A stretch of DNA of 64,000 nucleotides from JAIQFF01 sp963725615 (GCA_963725615.1 CAVRZO010000003.1:62001-126000), one strand, 5' to 3'. Positions 9,702 through 18,529 are shown, numbered from the stretch's first letter. The notes: generated by a model not told the origin, from the letters alone. Numbers and translations are program-made.

Positions 9702-10799
9702 ATGGCAAAACAATTCTTTCTCGTTCTCTTGGTTCTCTCGATGATCCTCTTCGGCTCCGTCAGTCGGTCGCCCGCCCAGGAGGCGGAGACCGAGACCAAG
9801 ATTCGCGTCGAAGTGAACATGGTGCAGTTGAATGTGGCGGTCATGGACAGCAAGGGAAACTACGTGACCGGCCTCCGTCCTTCAGACTTTGTGGTGACCG
9901 AGGATGGCATTTCGCAGAGAGTTGCCACTTTCGCGGAAGGCAACGAGCCCACGCGAAGAGTGACCTCGGACGGATCTGACGGAAAGTCGGGGGACCTCCG
10001 CATCCGGGGTTCTGCGGGGTCGTCGGACCAATCGTCGGAGTTGGGCTCCGAGCTGGGCTCCATGATGGCGGGGGCCGACGTTTTCATCCTGTTTGACACC
10101 AGCAACTACATGTACCGGGGATTTGTTTTCGCGCAGGATGCCATTGCCGAGTTTGTCCGCTCGCTCGATGGACCCAATCGGGTGGCATTTTATTCCTACA
10201 GCCGCGATCTTTCCCGCGCAACCTCGCTGACCGCGGACCGCTCGCAGGTCCTGCGCGGAGTGCGCAGCACGGTCGCAGGGGACGATGCCGCCCTCTACAA
10301 CGCTTTGCTGATGACGGTCAGAGACGCGGGCCAGAACACAGGCCGGAAAGTAATCGTGGTCTTCTCCAACGGCCCGGACAACTTCAGCATGGTGCCGCCG
10401 GAAGATGTGGCCGAGCTGGCGCAGTCCAAGGGCATACCGATTTACATGATCAGTACGCGGGAAGCCAAGTTGGAACCGGTTTCGAGCACCGTGTTCAAAC
10501 GCATGAGCGCGGCCACCGGCGGCGAAGTGTACTTCGCCAAGACGTGGAAGCAACAGCAGAAAGCTTTCGCCTCGATCCGGAGCGACCTGGCCCACCTTTA
10601 TTCACTGAGCTACTATCCGCAAGCCAATCCCAACCGCGGGTGGCGCGCGATTACGGTGAAGCTGGTGGGTGAGCGGGCGCGCGGGCTTCGAGTCCGGACC
10701 AGAAACGGCTACCGGCCTCAGGCCGCAAGAGCAGCGGCCGAGGCGGTCACGCCAGCCTCCGGGCTGGGGCCGGCGTCGGCCTCTGCTTCATCCAACTAA
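9702..10799 (+). CDS. Secreted VWFA-related protein (acidobacterial type)
   Basis: A 365-residue protein with a signal peptide (residues 1-25, ending SRSPAQ) and one von Willebrand factor A domain. The pre-domain stretch VNMVQLNVAVMDSKGNYVTG followed by LRPSDFVVTEDG is the hallmark of the VWFA-related family that is greatly expanded in acidobacteria. The metal site is partly degenerate: the MIDAS DxSxS motif reads DTSNY near residue 130. The C-terminal part (LYSLSYYPQANPNRGWR, VRTRNGY) is also typical of the family. These proteins are presumed extracytoplasmic adhesion or assembly factors; their actual role is not known. The last 20 residues are Ala/Pro/Ser rich. Confidence 0.88.
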   Translation: MAKQFFLVLLVLSMILFGSVSRSPAQEAETETKIRVEVNMVQLNVAVMDSKGNYVTGLRPSDFVVTEDGISQRVATFAEGNEPTRRVTSDGSDGKSGDLRIRGSAGSSDQSSELGSELGSMMAGADVFILFDTSNYMYRGFVFAQDAIAEFVRSLDGPNRVAFYSYSRDLSRATSLTADRSQVLRGVRSTVAGDDAALYNALLMTVRDAGQNTGRKVIVVFSNGPDNFSMVPPEDVAELAQSKGIPIYMISTREAKLEPVSSTVFKRMSAATGGEVYFAKTWKQQQKAFASIRSDLAHLYSLSYYPQANPNRGWRAITVKLVGERARGLRVRTRNGYRPQAARAAAEAVTPASGLGPASASASSN

Positions 10800-10830
10800 A
10801 TGATTTTGATCGAAGCTTAGCTCTGCCCGA

Positions 10831-10970
10831 TAGTGGCTCAGTTTGCATTCTCCCTATCATGATGAGGTCACCCTGAGCTTGCGAAGGATCTAGCGCGCAG
10901 CGGATATGCACCTTCGCAGAATTGTGCCGGTGCACGTGAGATCCTTCAGGACTAAAGTCCCTCAGGATGA
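10831..10970. repeat. Long palindromic dispersed repeat, copy 2
   Basis: Begins TAGTGGCTCAGTTTGCATTC and continues with CCTGAGCTTGCGAAGGATCT, AGCGCGCAGCGGATATGCAC and the closing arm AGATCCTTC...CTCAGGATGA. Block order is identical to the copy at 3693-3840. It fills most of the gap before the arabinose locus. Confidence 0.85.
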
Positions 10971-11001
10971 CGCCGGTTCAGAGCAGTGGTGAAGAAAAGA
11001 A

Positions 11002-11030
11002 TTGCGGCAGCGTGAGTAAACGTTTACTAT
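11002..11030 (+). promoter_or_regulatory. Possible promoter of the arabinofuranosidase genes
   Basis: TTGCGG (11002-11007) and TACTAT (11025-11030) are separated by 17 bases and match a sigma70 promoter moderately. The LacI-type operator at 11015-11028 overlaps the -10 hexamer, which would allow simple repression. The start codon of the first GH51 gene is 35 bases further on. Confidence 0.35.
11015..11028. promoter_or_regulatory. LacI-family operator (perfect palindrome)
   Basis: AGTAAACGTTTACT is a perfect 14-base palindrome with the central CG typical of LacI/PurR/CcpA-type operators. Near-identical sites occur at 15777-15790, 15620-15633 and 15436-15449, on both sides of the LacI-family gene. 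It most likely places the arabinofuranosidase genes under that regulator. Confidence 0.75.
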
Positions 11031-11064
11031 TCTGCCCGCCCACGCATCCTAGGAGATCACGCAC

Positions 11065-12693
11065 ATGTTCTCGGCCAATCGAAGACGTTTCTTGCGCGAA
11101 GCTTCTACCGCCGGCGTCGCATGTTCCGCGAACCTCGTGTTCGAACGCTTCCTGTCCGCCCAGACACAGACGTCGAACCCCAGCGAAGTAGTGAGGGTTT
11201 ACGTGGACTCGCGGCGCACCGTCGCCCCGCTGGACCGCAATCTGTTCGGCTCGTTTCTGGAGCATCTGGGCCGTGCCATCTATGAGGGAATCTACGATCC
11301 GGGCTCGAAGCTGGCGGATTCCAATGGTCTCCGCAAGGACGTGATTGACGAAATACGCCGGCTTGGAGTGCCCATTGTGCGCTATCCCGGCGGAAATTTT
11401 GTTTCGGGATACAACTGGCTCGATGGCGTGGGACTGAAGCAGGACCGTCCGCGAGTGCTCGACAAAGCGTGGAATACCCTCAACAGCAATCAGTTTGGCA
11501 CCAATGAATTCATGGCCTGGTGCAAAGCCGTCGGCACAGAACCCTTGATGGGCCTCAATCTGGGCACGGGAACCGCGGAACAGGCAGCCGCCCTGGTGGA
11601 ATATTGCAACGTGGACCAGGGCACGCGATGGAGCGACCTGCGGCGCAAGCATGGTTTCGCCGAGCCCTACAAAGTGAAGAACTGGTGTCTGGGAAACGAG
11701 ATGGACGGACCCTGGCAGATCGGGCACATGACCGCCGCCGAGTATGGACTTAAGGCTCAAGATGCGGCGCGGCAGATGCGCTACGTGGATCCTTCACTGC
11801 AGTTGATCGCGTGCGGATCGAGCGGCCCCGGCATGCCCACCTATCTGGAATGGGACCGTGAAGTCCTCGAGCAATGCTACGACTATGTTGATGCCCTCTC
11901 CCTGCATCGCTACGTCGGAAACACTCCCGCCGAAACCGGCAGGGACAGTTCGAAGTATCTGGCCCTGAATCTGAGCATGGAAAAACAGATCGCGGAAACC
12001 GTAGCGGTCTGTGACCTGGTGCGGGGACACAAGCGGTCGCCCAAAAAACTTTGGCTCTCCTTCGACGAATGGAACGTTTGGTATCGGGCCCGTGGAGGGG
12101 AATTTCAGAACGGCCACGGCCAGGAGGCGCCGCATTTGCTGGAGGAGGTCTACAACCTGGAAGACGCGCTGCTGGTAGGCGGAATTCTCAACTCGCTCAT
12201 CCGTAACGCGGACCGGGTGAAGCTGGCCTGTCTGGCTCAACTCATCAACGTTATCGCCCCCATCATGACCAATCCGAACGGCTTGTTGCGGCAGACCATC
12301 TACTATCCCTACAGTTGGGCGCTGCAATTTGCCCGCGGCTCGGTGCTCAATCTCCTGGTCGAGTCTCCTGGCTACGAGGTTGCGGGGATGGGGCAGGTTC
12401 CGTATCTGGATGTGGCAGGAACGATCAGCGCGGACGACGGCAAAGTTTCGCTCTTCGTTCTCAACCGCGATTTGTCGAAGGCCCATGTCATCGAGGTGAA
12501 TTGGCAGGACAAAGCGCCGGCGCGAGTCCTCTCCGCCTCGCTTTTGACGGGCGACGATCTGAAGGCTTTCAACAGCTTCGATTCGCCGCAAAAAGTGGCT
12601 CCGCGGACCCTGGATAAACCTTCGATCGCGGGAGGACGGGCGAAGTTCGAAGTGCCAGCCCGCTCCTACGCGGTCATTCAGTGGGGATCGTGA
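11065..12693 (+). CDS. Exported alpha-L-arabinofuranosidase, GH51
   Basis: A 542-residue retaining glycosidase that should release terminal L-arabinofuranose from arabinan or arabinoxylan. The N-terminus NRRRFLREAS is a Tat signal motif, followed by a hydrophobic segment and a cleavage region near FLSAQ, so it is probably folded before export. The barrel carries the acid/base glutamate in CLGNEMDGPW (residue about 212) and the nucleophile in SFDEWNVW (about 335). The C-terminal beta domain ends with a motif typical of GH51 (SYAVIQW). A LacI-type operator lies just upstream, and a second GH51 gene follows after 15 bases, so the two are probably one transcript. Confidence 0.93.
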   Translation: MFSANRRRFLREASTAGVACSANLVFERFLSAQTQTSNPSEVVRVYVDSRRTVAPLDRNLFGSFLEHLGRAIYEGIYDPGSKLADSNGLRKDVIDEIRRLGVPIVRYPGGNFVSGYNWLDGVGLKQDRPRVLDKAWNTLNSNQFGTNEFMAWCKAVGTEPLMGLNLGTGTAEQAAALVEYCNVDQGTRWSDLRRKHGFAEPYKVKNWCLGNEMDGPWQIGHMTAAEYGLKAQDAARQMRYVDPSLQLIACGSSGPGMPTYLEWDREVLEQCYDYVDALSLHRYVGNTPAETGRDSSKYLALNLSMEKQIAETVAVCDLVRGHKRSPKKLWLSFDEWNVWYRARGGEFQNGHGQEAPHLLEEVYNLEDALLVGGILNSLIRNADRVKLACLAQLINVIAPIMTNPNGLLRQTIYYPYSWALQFARGSVLNLLVESPGYEVAGMGQVPYLDVAGTISADDGKVSLFVLNRDLSKAHVIEVNWQDKAPARVLSASLLTGDDLKAFNSFDSPQKVAPRTLDKPSIAGGRAKFEVPARSYAVIQWGS

Positions 12694-12708
12694 CATGGAG
12701 ATCCTAAA

Positions 12709-14370
12709 ATGATTGGACGCAGGCAATTCATCCGCAACAGCGTGGCCGGAGTCGGATACGTCTGGCTGAGCCGGGTTGTGCCCCTTGCCGCTGGCGCTGC
12801 CGGCTCCGATGACTCGCGGATCGAGGTTCTCCTGGGCGAACCTCTGGGAACGATCTCGCCCAACATCTATGGACACTTCACGGAAAACCTTGGCGGCGTG
12901 ATCTACGACGGCGTCTGGGTGGGCGAGAAGTCGAAAGTTCCAAACCTGAATGGCATCCGCAAAGAGCTGGTAGAGGAAATGCGGAAGATCAAAGCGCCGG
13001 TCATCCGTTATCCCGGCGGATGCTTTGCCGACAGCTACGATTGGCGCGATGGCGTAGGGCCTGCCGACAAGCGTCCCCGGCGAACCAACTTCTGGATCCA
13101 GGACGAAGCGGCTGGGGGCCCGGCCAGCCACAAGTATGATCCCAATCAGTTCGGGACCAATGAGTTCATCCAGTTCTGCAAACTGATCGGAAGCCAGCCC
13201 TACCTGGCGGCGAACGTGCGCAGTCTCCCCGCCGTGGAGTTTTATCGTTGGGTCGAGTATTGCAATTCACCCGCAGGTAGTACCACTCTGGCGGACATGC
13301 GGGCGGCCGCGGGATACGCCGAACCGTTCGGAGTTCGATATTGGGGTGTCGGTAACGAGTCGTGGGGCTGCGGCGGAAATTTTACGGCGCAGGAATATGC
13401 CGTGGAGTTTCGCAGATACACCGCATGGGTGCCGCAGTACGGACAGAAATTGTCGTTCGTCGCTTCCGGGCCCAATGATGACAAGTGGGATTGGACTCGC
13501 GGGTTTCTGGAAGAAATTGTGCGCAAGGGGCCGGGAGAACTTCGTTCGATCTATGGCTTGGCGCTCCACTACTATGCCTGGAACCTGAGCCGGGGACGCA
13601 CCCGGGACTGGGTTGAAGGAAAGGGCGACGCGCTCAAGTTTGACACCGTGGACTGGTATGAGCTTCTGCGCCAGGGCGATGTCATGGAACCCCTCATCAA
13701 CGGGCACTGGCAGGTGATGGGTGAATTCGACCGGGAGCATTCGGTCAAACTCGTAGTGGACGAGTGGGGTCCCTGGTACCGGCCGGGCAGCGAGGCGACT
13801 CCCGGCGACATTCTCGAGCAAACACCGACTCTGCGCGACGCGGTGTTCAGCGGCTTGACGCTCGATACCTTTAACCGTCATCCCGAGAAAGTGGCGATGG
13901 CCAACTGTGCTCAGCTGATCAATTGCCTGAACAGTTTGTACCTGGCGCACGAGGACAAGTTTTGCGTGACCCCGGTCGGACACGTCTTTGCGATGTATGC
14001 GGCACATCAGGGCGGGCAGGCCTTGCGAACGATCTTCTCCGCGCCTGCGGTAAATTACGACCGCGACGGCAAGCCCGCGTCATTCTGGGGACTGAACGGC
14101 TCGGCTTCACTGCACGATAGAGAACTGGTGCTGACCGTAGTGAATCCCAACCTGAGCGCGGCGCGGGAAGCGAAGATAGGAATTCGCGGGGCGAGTTTGA
14201 AGTCAGGTACAGCTATCACCCTGACCCATTCAGATATTCACGCGCACAACACATTTGATCAGAGAGAGGTCGTCAGTCCTCAGACCAAGGCGCTGAGTTT
14301 CCAGAGAGGCGACCTTGCTTACAGTTTCCCGCCCGCTTCCGTCACCAAGCTGACGCTAGCGCTCGAATAG
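12709..14370 (+). CDS. Exported alpha-L-arabinofuranosidase, GH51 (second)
   Basis: A 553-residue GH51 enzyme, related to but clearly diverged from its upstream neighbour. It has its own Tat-like start (GRRQFIRNS, then a hydrophobic region to LAAGAAGS). The acid/base glutamate is in GVGNESWGCGG (about residue 217) and the nucleophile in VVDEWGPWYRPG (about 352). GGAG precedes the ATG by eight bases. Two different GH51 enzymes exported together suggest division of labour between linkages or chain lengths, which is inference. It ends five bases from the convergent LacI-family gene. Confidence 0.93.
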   Translation: MIGRRQFIRNSVAGVGYVWLSRVVPLAAGAAGSDDSRIEVLLGEPLGTISPNIYGHFTENLGGVIYDGVWVGEKSKVPNLNGIRKELVEEMRKIKAPVIRYPGGCFADSYDWRDGVGPADKRPRRTNFWIQDEAAGGPASHKYDPNQFGTNEFIQFCKLIGSQPYLAANVRSLPAVEFYRWVEYCNSPAGSTTLADMRAAAGYAEPFGVRYWGVGNESWGCGGNFTAQEYAVEFRRYTAWVPQYGQKLSFVASGPNDDKWDWTRGFLEEIVRKGPGELRSIYGLALHYYAWNLSRGRTRDWVEGKGDALKFDTVDWYELLRQGDVMEPLINGHWQVMGEFDREHSVKLVVDEWGPWYRPGSEATPGDILEQTPTLRDAVFSGLTLDTFNRHPEKVAMANCAQLINCLNSLYLAHEDKFCVTPVGHVFAMYAAHQGGQALRTIFSAPAVNYDRDGKPASFWGLNGSASLHDRELVLTVVNPNLSAAREAKIGIRGASLKSGTAITLTHSDIHAHNTFDQREVVSPQTKALSFQRGDLAYSFPPASVTKLTLALE

Positions 14371-14374
14371 GGGT

Positions 14375-15409
14375 TCAGCGCAGTTTTTCTGCTGGCTTCG
14401 AAGTGCCCGAGATCAGTCCGGTCGACTCCCGCAGCACCAGGTTCGTCTTCAGGAAGTAGTCGGTTCCGTTTGGCGCGGGCGTTTCCCGCTCGACTTCGGA
14501 CAGCAGTGCATTAAAAGCCAGTCGCGCCAGTTCGGATTGGGACATCTGAACCGAGGTGAGGGGTGGTATCACGAACTGGGCCAGGCGGATATCGTCAAAG
14601 CCAATGACTGAGATGTCGCGAGGAATGGAGAGGCCGGCGTCATGACTCTTGCGCATTACGCCGATCGCAGTCAGGTCATTCGAACAGAGGACTGCGGTCG
14701 GCCGCGTAGATCCGGCCAGTAGGCGGGCGAAGGCGGCGATCCCTCCTTCCACCGTATGGTCGCTCTCAACCACCAGGTCCGGATCGGTGTCGAGGCCGAT
14801 TTCCTGCATGGAGCGGAGGAAGGCCTGTTTCCGGGCCACAGCGGATTTCAACCGCAAAGGCCCTGTAATGAATGCGATTTTCTCGTGACGGAGAGCGGCC
14901 AGATGCTGCACCGCCTGGCGGATTCCGTGGAGGTAGTCGATCCGGATATTGCTGACCCGGGGCCGGGGCGGCCCGACATCGACGAAGACCAGCGGCACTT
15001 TCCTGAGCTTGAGGTCTTCGAGCAAAACCTCTTCCATGCCGAAGGTCATGATGGCGACGCCTTCCACCCGGCGTTCGATCATGCGACGGACGGCGCTTTC
15101 CATCCGCTTCGGGTCGTTTCCGGTAGAGGTCAGCAGAATTTCATAGCGGTGTTGGACCGCGATGGTTTCGAAAACCTGAACGATCTCTGGAAAGAATGGG
15201 TTGGTGATCTCAGAAACGATGAGACCAAAAATCCTGCTGCGCCCGGAAACCAGGGCCCGCGCCTGCGTGTTCGGGTAGTAGCCTAGTTCCTCAATGACGC
15301 CCCAAACGCGTTTGGCCAGCGCCGGATTGACCGTGGGGACCCGGTTGATGGCGCGAGATACCGTGGCAGTTGAAACCTTGGCCCGTTTCGCGATTTCCCG
15401 TATATCCAT
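14375..15409 (-). CDS. LacI-family transcriptional regulator of the arabinose locus
   Basis: A 344-residue LacI/GalR regulator. The ATG at 15409 gives the standard beginning MDIREIAKRAKVSTATVSR, a helix-turn-helix followed by the hinge helix (residues about 45-60). The periplasmic-binding-protein-like effector domain starts at IFGLIVSEITNPFF. The frame remains open 39 codons further upstream, but that stretch overlaps an operator site and looks non-coding. It lies between the GH51 genes and the catabolic genes, and 14-base palindromes of LacI type precede all three units including itself, so it is most likely an arabinose-responsive, autoregulated repressor. The effector is inferred from context. 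Confidence 0.93.
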   Translation of the reverse strand: MDIREIAKRAKVSTATVSRAINRVPTVNPALAKRVWGVIEELGYYPNTQARALVSGRSRIFGLIVSEITNPFFPEIVQVFETIAVQHRYEILLTSTGNDPKRMESAVRRMIERRVEGVAIMTFGMEEVLLEDLKLRKVPLVFVDVGPPRPRVSNIRIDYLHGIRQAVQHLAALRHEKIAFITGPLRLKSAVARKQAFLRSMQEIGLDTDPDLVVESDHTVEGGIAAFARLLAGSTRPTAVLCSNDLTAIGVMRKSHDAGLSIPRDISVIGFDDIRLAQFVIPPLTSVQMSQSELARLAFNALLSEVERETPAPNGTDYFLKTNLVLRESTGLISGTSKPAEKLR

Positions 15410-15435
15410 AAGAAGCGACGCCCGGATTCTAGCAT

Positions 15436-15449
15436 AGCAAACGTTATCC
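15436..15449. promoter_or_regulatory. LacI-family operator before the regulator gene
   Basis: AGCAAACGTTATCC matches the consensus AGTAAACGTTTACT at ten of fourteen positions and keeps the central AAACGTT. It lies 27 bases upstream of the regulator's ATG, which suggests autoregulation. Confidence 0.5.
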
Positions 15450-15619
15450 CAGAGCGTTAGGAGGCATCGAGTCGAGGAAAACGGTGAGGATGGAGCGGAT
15501 TGGAAAAGCATATTTATCTTCGCCAATGCCTGGCTGGAGAGAGTCTGCCGGAGGAAGCTACAGCTCGTGGGAGAGAACGAAAGCGGACCGAAGTTTTGCC
15601 ACCGCAGCGATAATGTAAC

Positions 15620-15633
15620 CGTAAACGTTTTCT
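15620..15633. promoter_or_regulatory. LacI-family operator, intergenic
   Basis: CGTAAACGTTTTCT matches the consensus at twelve of fourteen positions. It lies midway in the 417-base region between the regulator and araD (15410-15826), where it could serve either direction or support looping between sites. The rest of that region holds the other two operators and a promoter, with no gene. Confidence 0.55.
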
Positions 15634-15736
15634 ACGCATATTGCGACGTGATAGACTGCGCCCAGCCATCCGATCCCGGGTCGCCCTCGGGACGTACCCG
15701 GACGGGTCGCAACATCGATTTGACAGATATACGTGA

Positions 15737-15765
15737 TTGACAAAGGCGATTACGTACACTATTTT
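15737..15765 (+). promoter_or_regulatory. Probable promoter of the araD operon
   Basis: A perfect -35 hexamer TTGACA (15737-15742), a 17-base spacer and TATTTT (15760-15765). The predicted transcription start near 15772 is directly followed by the operator at 15777-15790, a classical arrangement for repression. Confidence 0.5.
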
Positions 15766-15776
15766 GATTTCCGGCT

Positions 15777-15790
15777 AGTAAACGATTACT
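15777..15790. promoter_or_regulatory. LacI-family operator before araD
   Basis: AGTAAACGATTACT differs from the perfect palindrome at 11015-11028 by one base. It sits between the predicted promoter and the araD start codon at 15827. Confidence 0.72.
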
Positions 15791-15826
15791 CGGTCCGGAC
15801 GCGAATTTATCGCGGAAATACCCTCT

Positions 15827-16531
15827 ATGCTTTTGCCCCGGTTAAGAGAAGAGGTGCTGGAATCGAATCTGGAACTGGTGCGAAAGGGATTGGTCCTTTA
15901 CACCTTCGGCAACGCCAGCGGCATCTCGCGGGACCAGAATCTGGTAGTGATCAAACCCAGCGGCGTTCCCTACGAGACGATGAAACCGGAGCATTTGATC
16001 GTCACCGATCTTGAAGGCAAGATCGTAGAAGGCAATTTACGGCCCTCCTCTGACCTGCCCACTCATCTTGTCCTTTACCGCGCTTTCCCGGAGATTGGCG
16101 GAGTCGCTCACACTCATTCCGAGTACGCGACCTCATGGGCGCAGGCGCGCAAACCGATTCCATGCTTCGGCACTACCCACGCCGACTATTTCCACGCGCC
16201 GGTCCCGGTCACGGCAGTAATGGCCGACGGCGAGATCGCATCCGAGTATGAGAAAAACACCGGGCATGCTATTGTTCGGGCGTTTGAGAAGCTGAGTTAT
16301 GCCTCGATACCGGCGGTCCTGGTGGCCAATCACGGTCCGTTCGCATGGGGTCCGGATCCGGCGGCGGCGGCGCATAACGCCGTCATCCTTGAAGCGGTGG
16401 CGCGGATGGCGTTTTTCACCATCAACATCGATCCCGCGGCAAAACCCATTGGCGAAAGGTTACACGACAAGCACCACCTGAGGAAGCACGGGTCAAACGC
16501 GTATTACGGGCAGGCAAAGGAAAAGAAATGA
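15827..16531 (+). CDS. araD: L-ribulose-5-phosphate 4-epimerase
   Basis: A 234-residue class II aldolase-fold enzyme that converts L-ribulose 5-phosphate to D-xylulose 5-phosphate, the last step of the L-arabinose pathway. The zinc-binding histidines are in GVAHTHSEYATSW (residue about 95) with a further His in VLVANHGPFAWG (about 168). The substrate loop TFGNASGISRD near residue 30 and the C-terminal KHGSNAYYGQ are characteristic of AraD. Length agrees with known AraD (about 231 residues). It opens the catabolic operon and overlaps the transporter gene by four bases (ATGA). AraD fits better than fuculose aldolase because araB and an isomerase follow. Confidence 0.93.
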   Translation: MLLPRLREEVLESNLELVRKGLVLYTFGNASGISRDQNLVVIKPSGVPYETMKPEHLIVTDLEGKIVEGNLRPSSDLPTHLVLYRAFPEIGGVAHTHSEYATSWAQARKPIPCFGTTHADYFHAPVPVTAVMADGEIASEYEKNTGHAIVRAFEKLSYASIPAVLVANHGPFAWGPDPAAAAHNAVILEAVARMAFFTINIDPAAKPIGERLHDKHHLRKHGSNAYYGQAKEKK

Positions 16532-18231
16532 TGCCAGCTTTTGCAATGTTCGCCGTGACGCAGCTTGTTCACTTGTCCGGAGTCGATGTCGTCATTATTG
16601 CTTTCTACTTCGCGCTGGTCCTGGCCATCGGTTTCTACCTGCGCGGGCGCGCCAACACCGGCGAAGACTTCTTCATGGCCGGACGCGAGATGACGGCGTG
16701 GGTGGCCGGCCTCAGCTTCCTCTCGGCCAATCTGGGCGCGCTCGAACTGATGGGCTGGGCTGGATCAGCCTATCAATACGGCATTCTCGCGACCCACTGG
16801 TACTGGATCGGCGCCATCCCAGCGATGCTGTTTCTCGCGCTGGTGATGATGCCTTTCTACTACATTTCGAAAACCCACTCGGTCCCGGGATACTTGAAGC
16901 TGCGTTTCGGTGAACCCAGCCGCGCCCTGTCCGCGGTGTCTTTCGCGTTCATGACCGTGCTCATGAGCGGCGTCAATATGTTTGCCATGGCCAAGGTCAT
17001 GCAAATCGTGCTGGGCTGGGACATCAATTTCAGCATCTGGGTTTCGTCTCTTACAGTTGCGATTTATGTCACGCTGGGCGGGTTGCGCTCGGCCATCTTT
17101 AACGAAGTGCTGCAGTTCTTCCTCATCTGGGCAGGCGCGCTGCTGATTCCGATTCTCGGATTGTATGAAGCTGGCGGGTGGACCAATCTCAAGATACAAA
17201 TAGCGGCCCGATCGTCGGAACAGTATGTCCACCTCTGGTCTGGCCTGGGATCGTTTACTTCGAATCCCATGGGCATCCACTGGACGGGCATTGTGTTTGG
17301 ACTTGGCTCCGTTATTTCGATGGGCTACTGGACGACGGATTTTCTGGTAGTGCAGCGCATTCTCGCCGCCAAGGACATTCGCAGCGCGGAAATGGCGCCC
17401 ATTATCGGCGCCGGTTTCAAGATGCTGGTGCCGCTCATCGTCATCCTGCCCGGACTTATCGGCCTGGCAGTGTTGCCGATAAAGCTGGTTCCCGAGTCAG
17501 TCGCTGCGGCCACGGGTGGCCATAGCTACAACGACGTTCTGCCTCTCATGCTTGCCCGCTATTGTGGTCCCGGCTTGCTTGGCCTGGGAATTACCGCTCT
17601 GATTGCGGGCTTCATGTCCGGCATGGCTGGCAATGTCAGCGCATTTACCACTGTATGGACGTATGACATCTACCGCCCGCTGATCAACAGCAAAGGCACC
17701 GACCATCATTACGTAAACATGGGTCGCTGGACCACCGTGATCGGCGTGCTGATCAGCGTAGGTACTGCGTATCTGGTCATGCAGTTTGCCAGCATCATGG
17801 ATTATGTGCAGGCTCTGTTCAGCTTCTTCATTGCCCCGCTGTTTGGCACCGTCATCCTCGGGATGCTCTGGAAACGGGCGACCGGCGCTGGCGGCTTCTG
17901 GGGATTGTTGTGCGGAACGCTTTCCTCGATCGGTATGTGGGCATGGGTGAAGCTCGATCCCACCGCTTTGCGTTATGTGGCGCTCTCGCCGCATGCCAAG
18001 GCCCTGGCCCAGGATATGTACCAGGCACTCTGGTCTTTCATTGTGTGCGTAACCGTCACCGTGGTTGTGAGTATGGCGACGAAGCCGGTGCCAGCCAGCG
18101 AATTGACGGGCCTGGTATACGGAGAGACCAAAATTCCATCGATCGGGGATGTCCCGCTGTACGAGAGGCCGCTTTTCTGGGCTGGCGTGGTGGTGGTCGT
18201 GTTCTTTGTGCTGAATATTATTTTCTGGTAG
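16528..18231 (+). CDS. Sodium:solute symporter, probable L-arabinose importer
   Basis: A 567-residue inner-membrane protein of the SSS family (LeuT fold) with about 14 hydrophobic segments. The first transmembrane region is followed by RGRANTGEDFFMAGREM and SFLSANLGALELMGWAG, which are diagnostic for SglT-like sugar transporters. The later GLGITALIAGFMSGMAGNVS is the conserved TM8 sodium-site region. It is translationally coupled to araD and followed by a small membrane protein and the isomerase, so arabinose is the likely substrate, taken up with sodium. The genomic link is strong; the substrate is inferred. Confidence 0.9.
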   Translation: MMPAFAMFAVTQLVHLSGVDVVIIAFYFALVLAIGFYLRGRANTGEDFFMAGREMTAWVAGLSFLSANLGALELMGWAGSAYQYGILATHWYWIGAIPAMLFLALVMMPFYYISKTHSVPGYLKLRFGEPSRALSAVSFAFMTVLMSGVNMFAMAKVMQIVLGWDINFSIWVSSLTVAIYVTLGGLRSAIFNEVLQFFLIWAGALLIPILGLYEAGGWTNLKIQIAARSSEQYVHLWSGLGSFTSNPMGIHWTGIVFGLGSVISMGYWTTDFLVVQRILAAKDIRSAEMAPIIGAGFKMLVPLIVILPGLIGLAVLPIKLVPESVAAATGGHSYNDVLPLMLARYCGPGLLGLGITALIAGFMSGMAGNVSAFTTVWTYDIYRPLINSKGTDHHYVNMGRWTTVIGVLISVGTAYLVMQFASIMDYVQALFSFFIAPLFGTVILGMLWKRATGAGGFWGLLCGTLSSIGMWAWVKLDPTALRYVALSPHAKALAQDMYQALWSFIVCVTVTVVVSMATKPVPASELTGLVYGETKIPSIGDVPLYERPLFWAGVVVVVFFVLNIIFW

Positions 18232-18294
18232 GTGAGATGTGCATAGCGCCGCCGGGGCTACACCGTTCGATTTTGACAGGACGAGGTACAAATC

Positions 18295-18501
18295 ATGATT
18301 TCCATCTGGTTCTTTATTGGCATCTCGCTGGCCGTGAACGGGGCGTTGATTTGCGGCGCAGGAATCTACCAGGTGATAAATCCTCCCGTGAATCCGGATA
18401 TCGTCCTGTTCAACTTGCACGCCAGCGTGTGGTGGGGCGCGGTGCTTTTCATCATAGGATTGATCTATTGCTTGAAATTTTCTCCGAAGCGGCGAGCTTA
18501 A
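18295..18501 (+). CDS. Small two-helix membrane protein in the arabinose operon
   Basis: I do not recognise this 68-residue protein. Two hydrophobic helices are separated by a short loop: residues 3-26 (WFFIGISLAVNGALICGAG) and about 44-60 (WWGAVLFIIGLIYCL), with a basic tail SPKRRA. ACGAGGT lies about eight bases before the ATG. It is placed between the symporter and the isomerase in the same orientation, with 63 and 28 base gaps, so it should be co-expressed. It may be an accessory subunit of the transporter, as small membrane proteins are for some SSS carriers, but this is inference. Confidence 0.75.
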   Translation: MISIWFFIGISLAVNGALICGAGIYQVINPPVNPDIVLFNLHASVWWGAVLFIIGLIYCLKFSPKRRA

Positions 18502-18529
18502 AGGAATTGCGAGTTCATAAAGGCAGGGT

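Noticed and set aside
11794..13131. 445-codon open frame on the minus strand across the two GH51 genes
   Set aside because: It is antisense to two strongly supported enzymes, runs across their junction and reads as composition-driven sequence without any domain.
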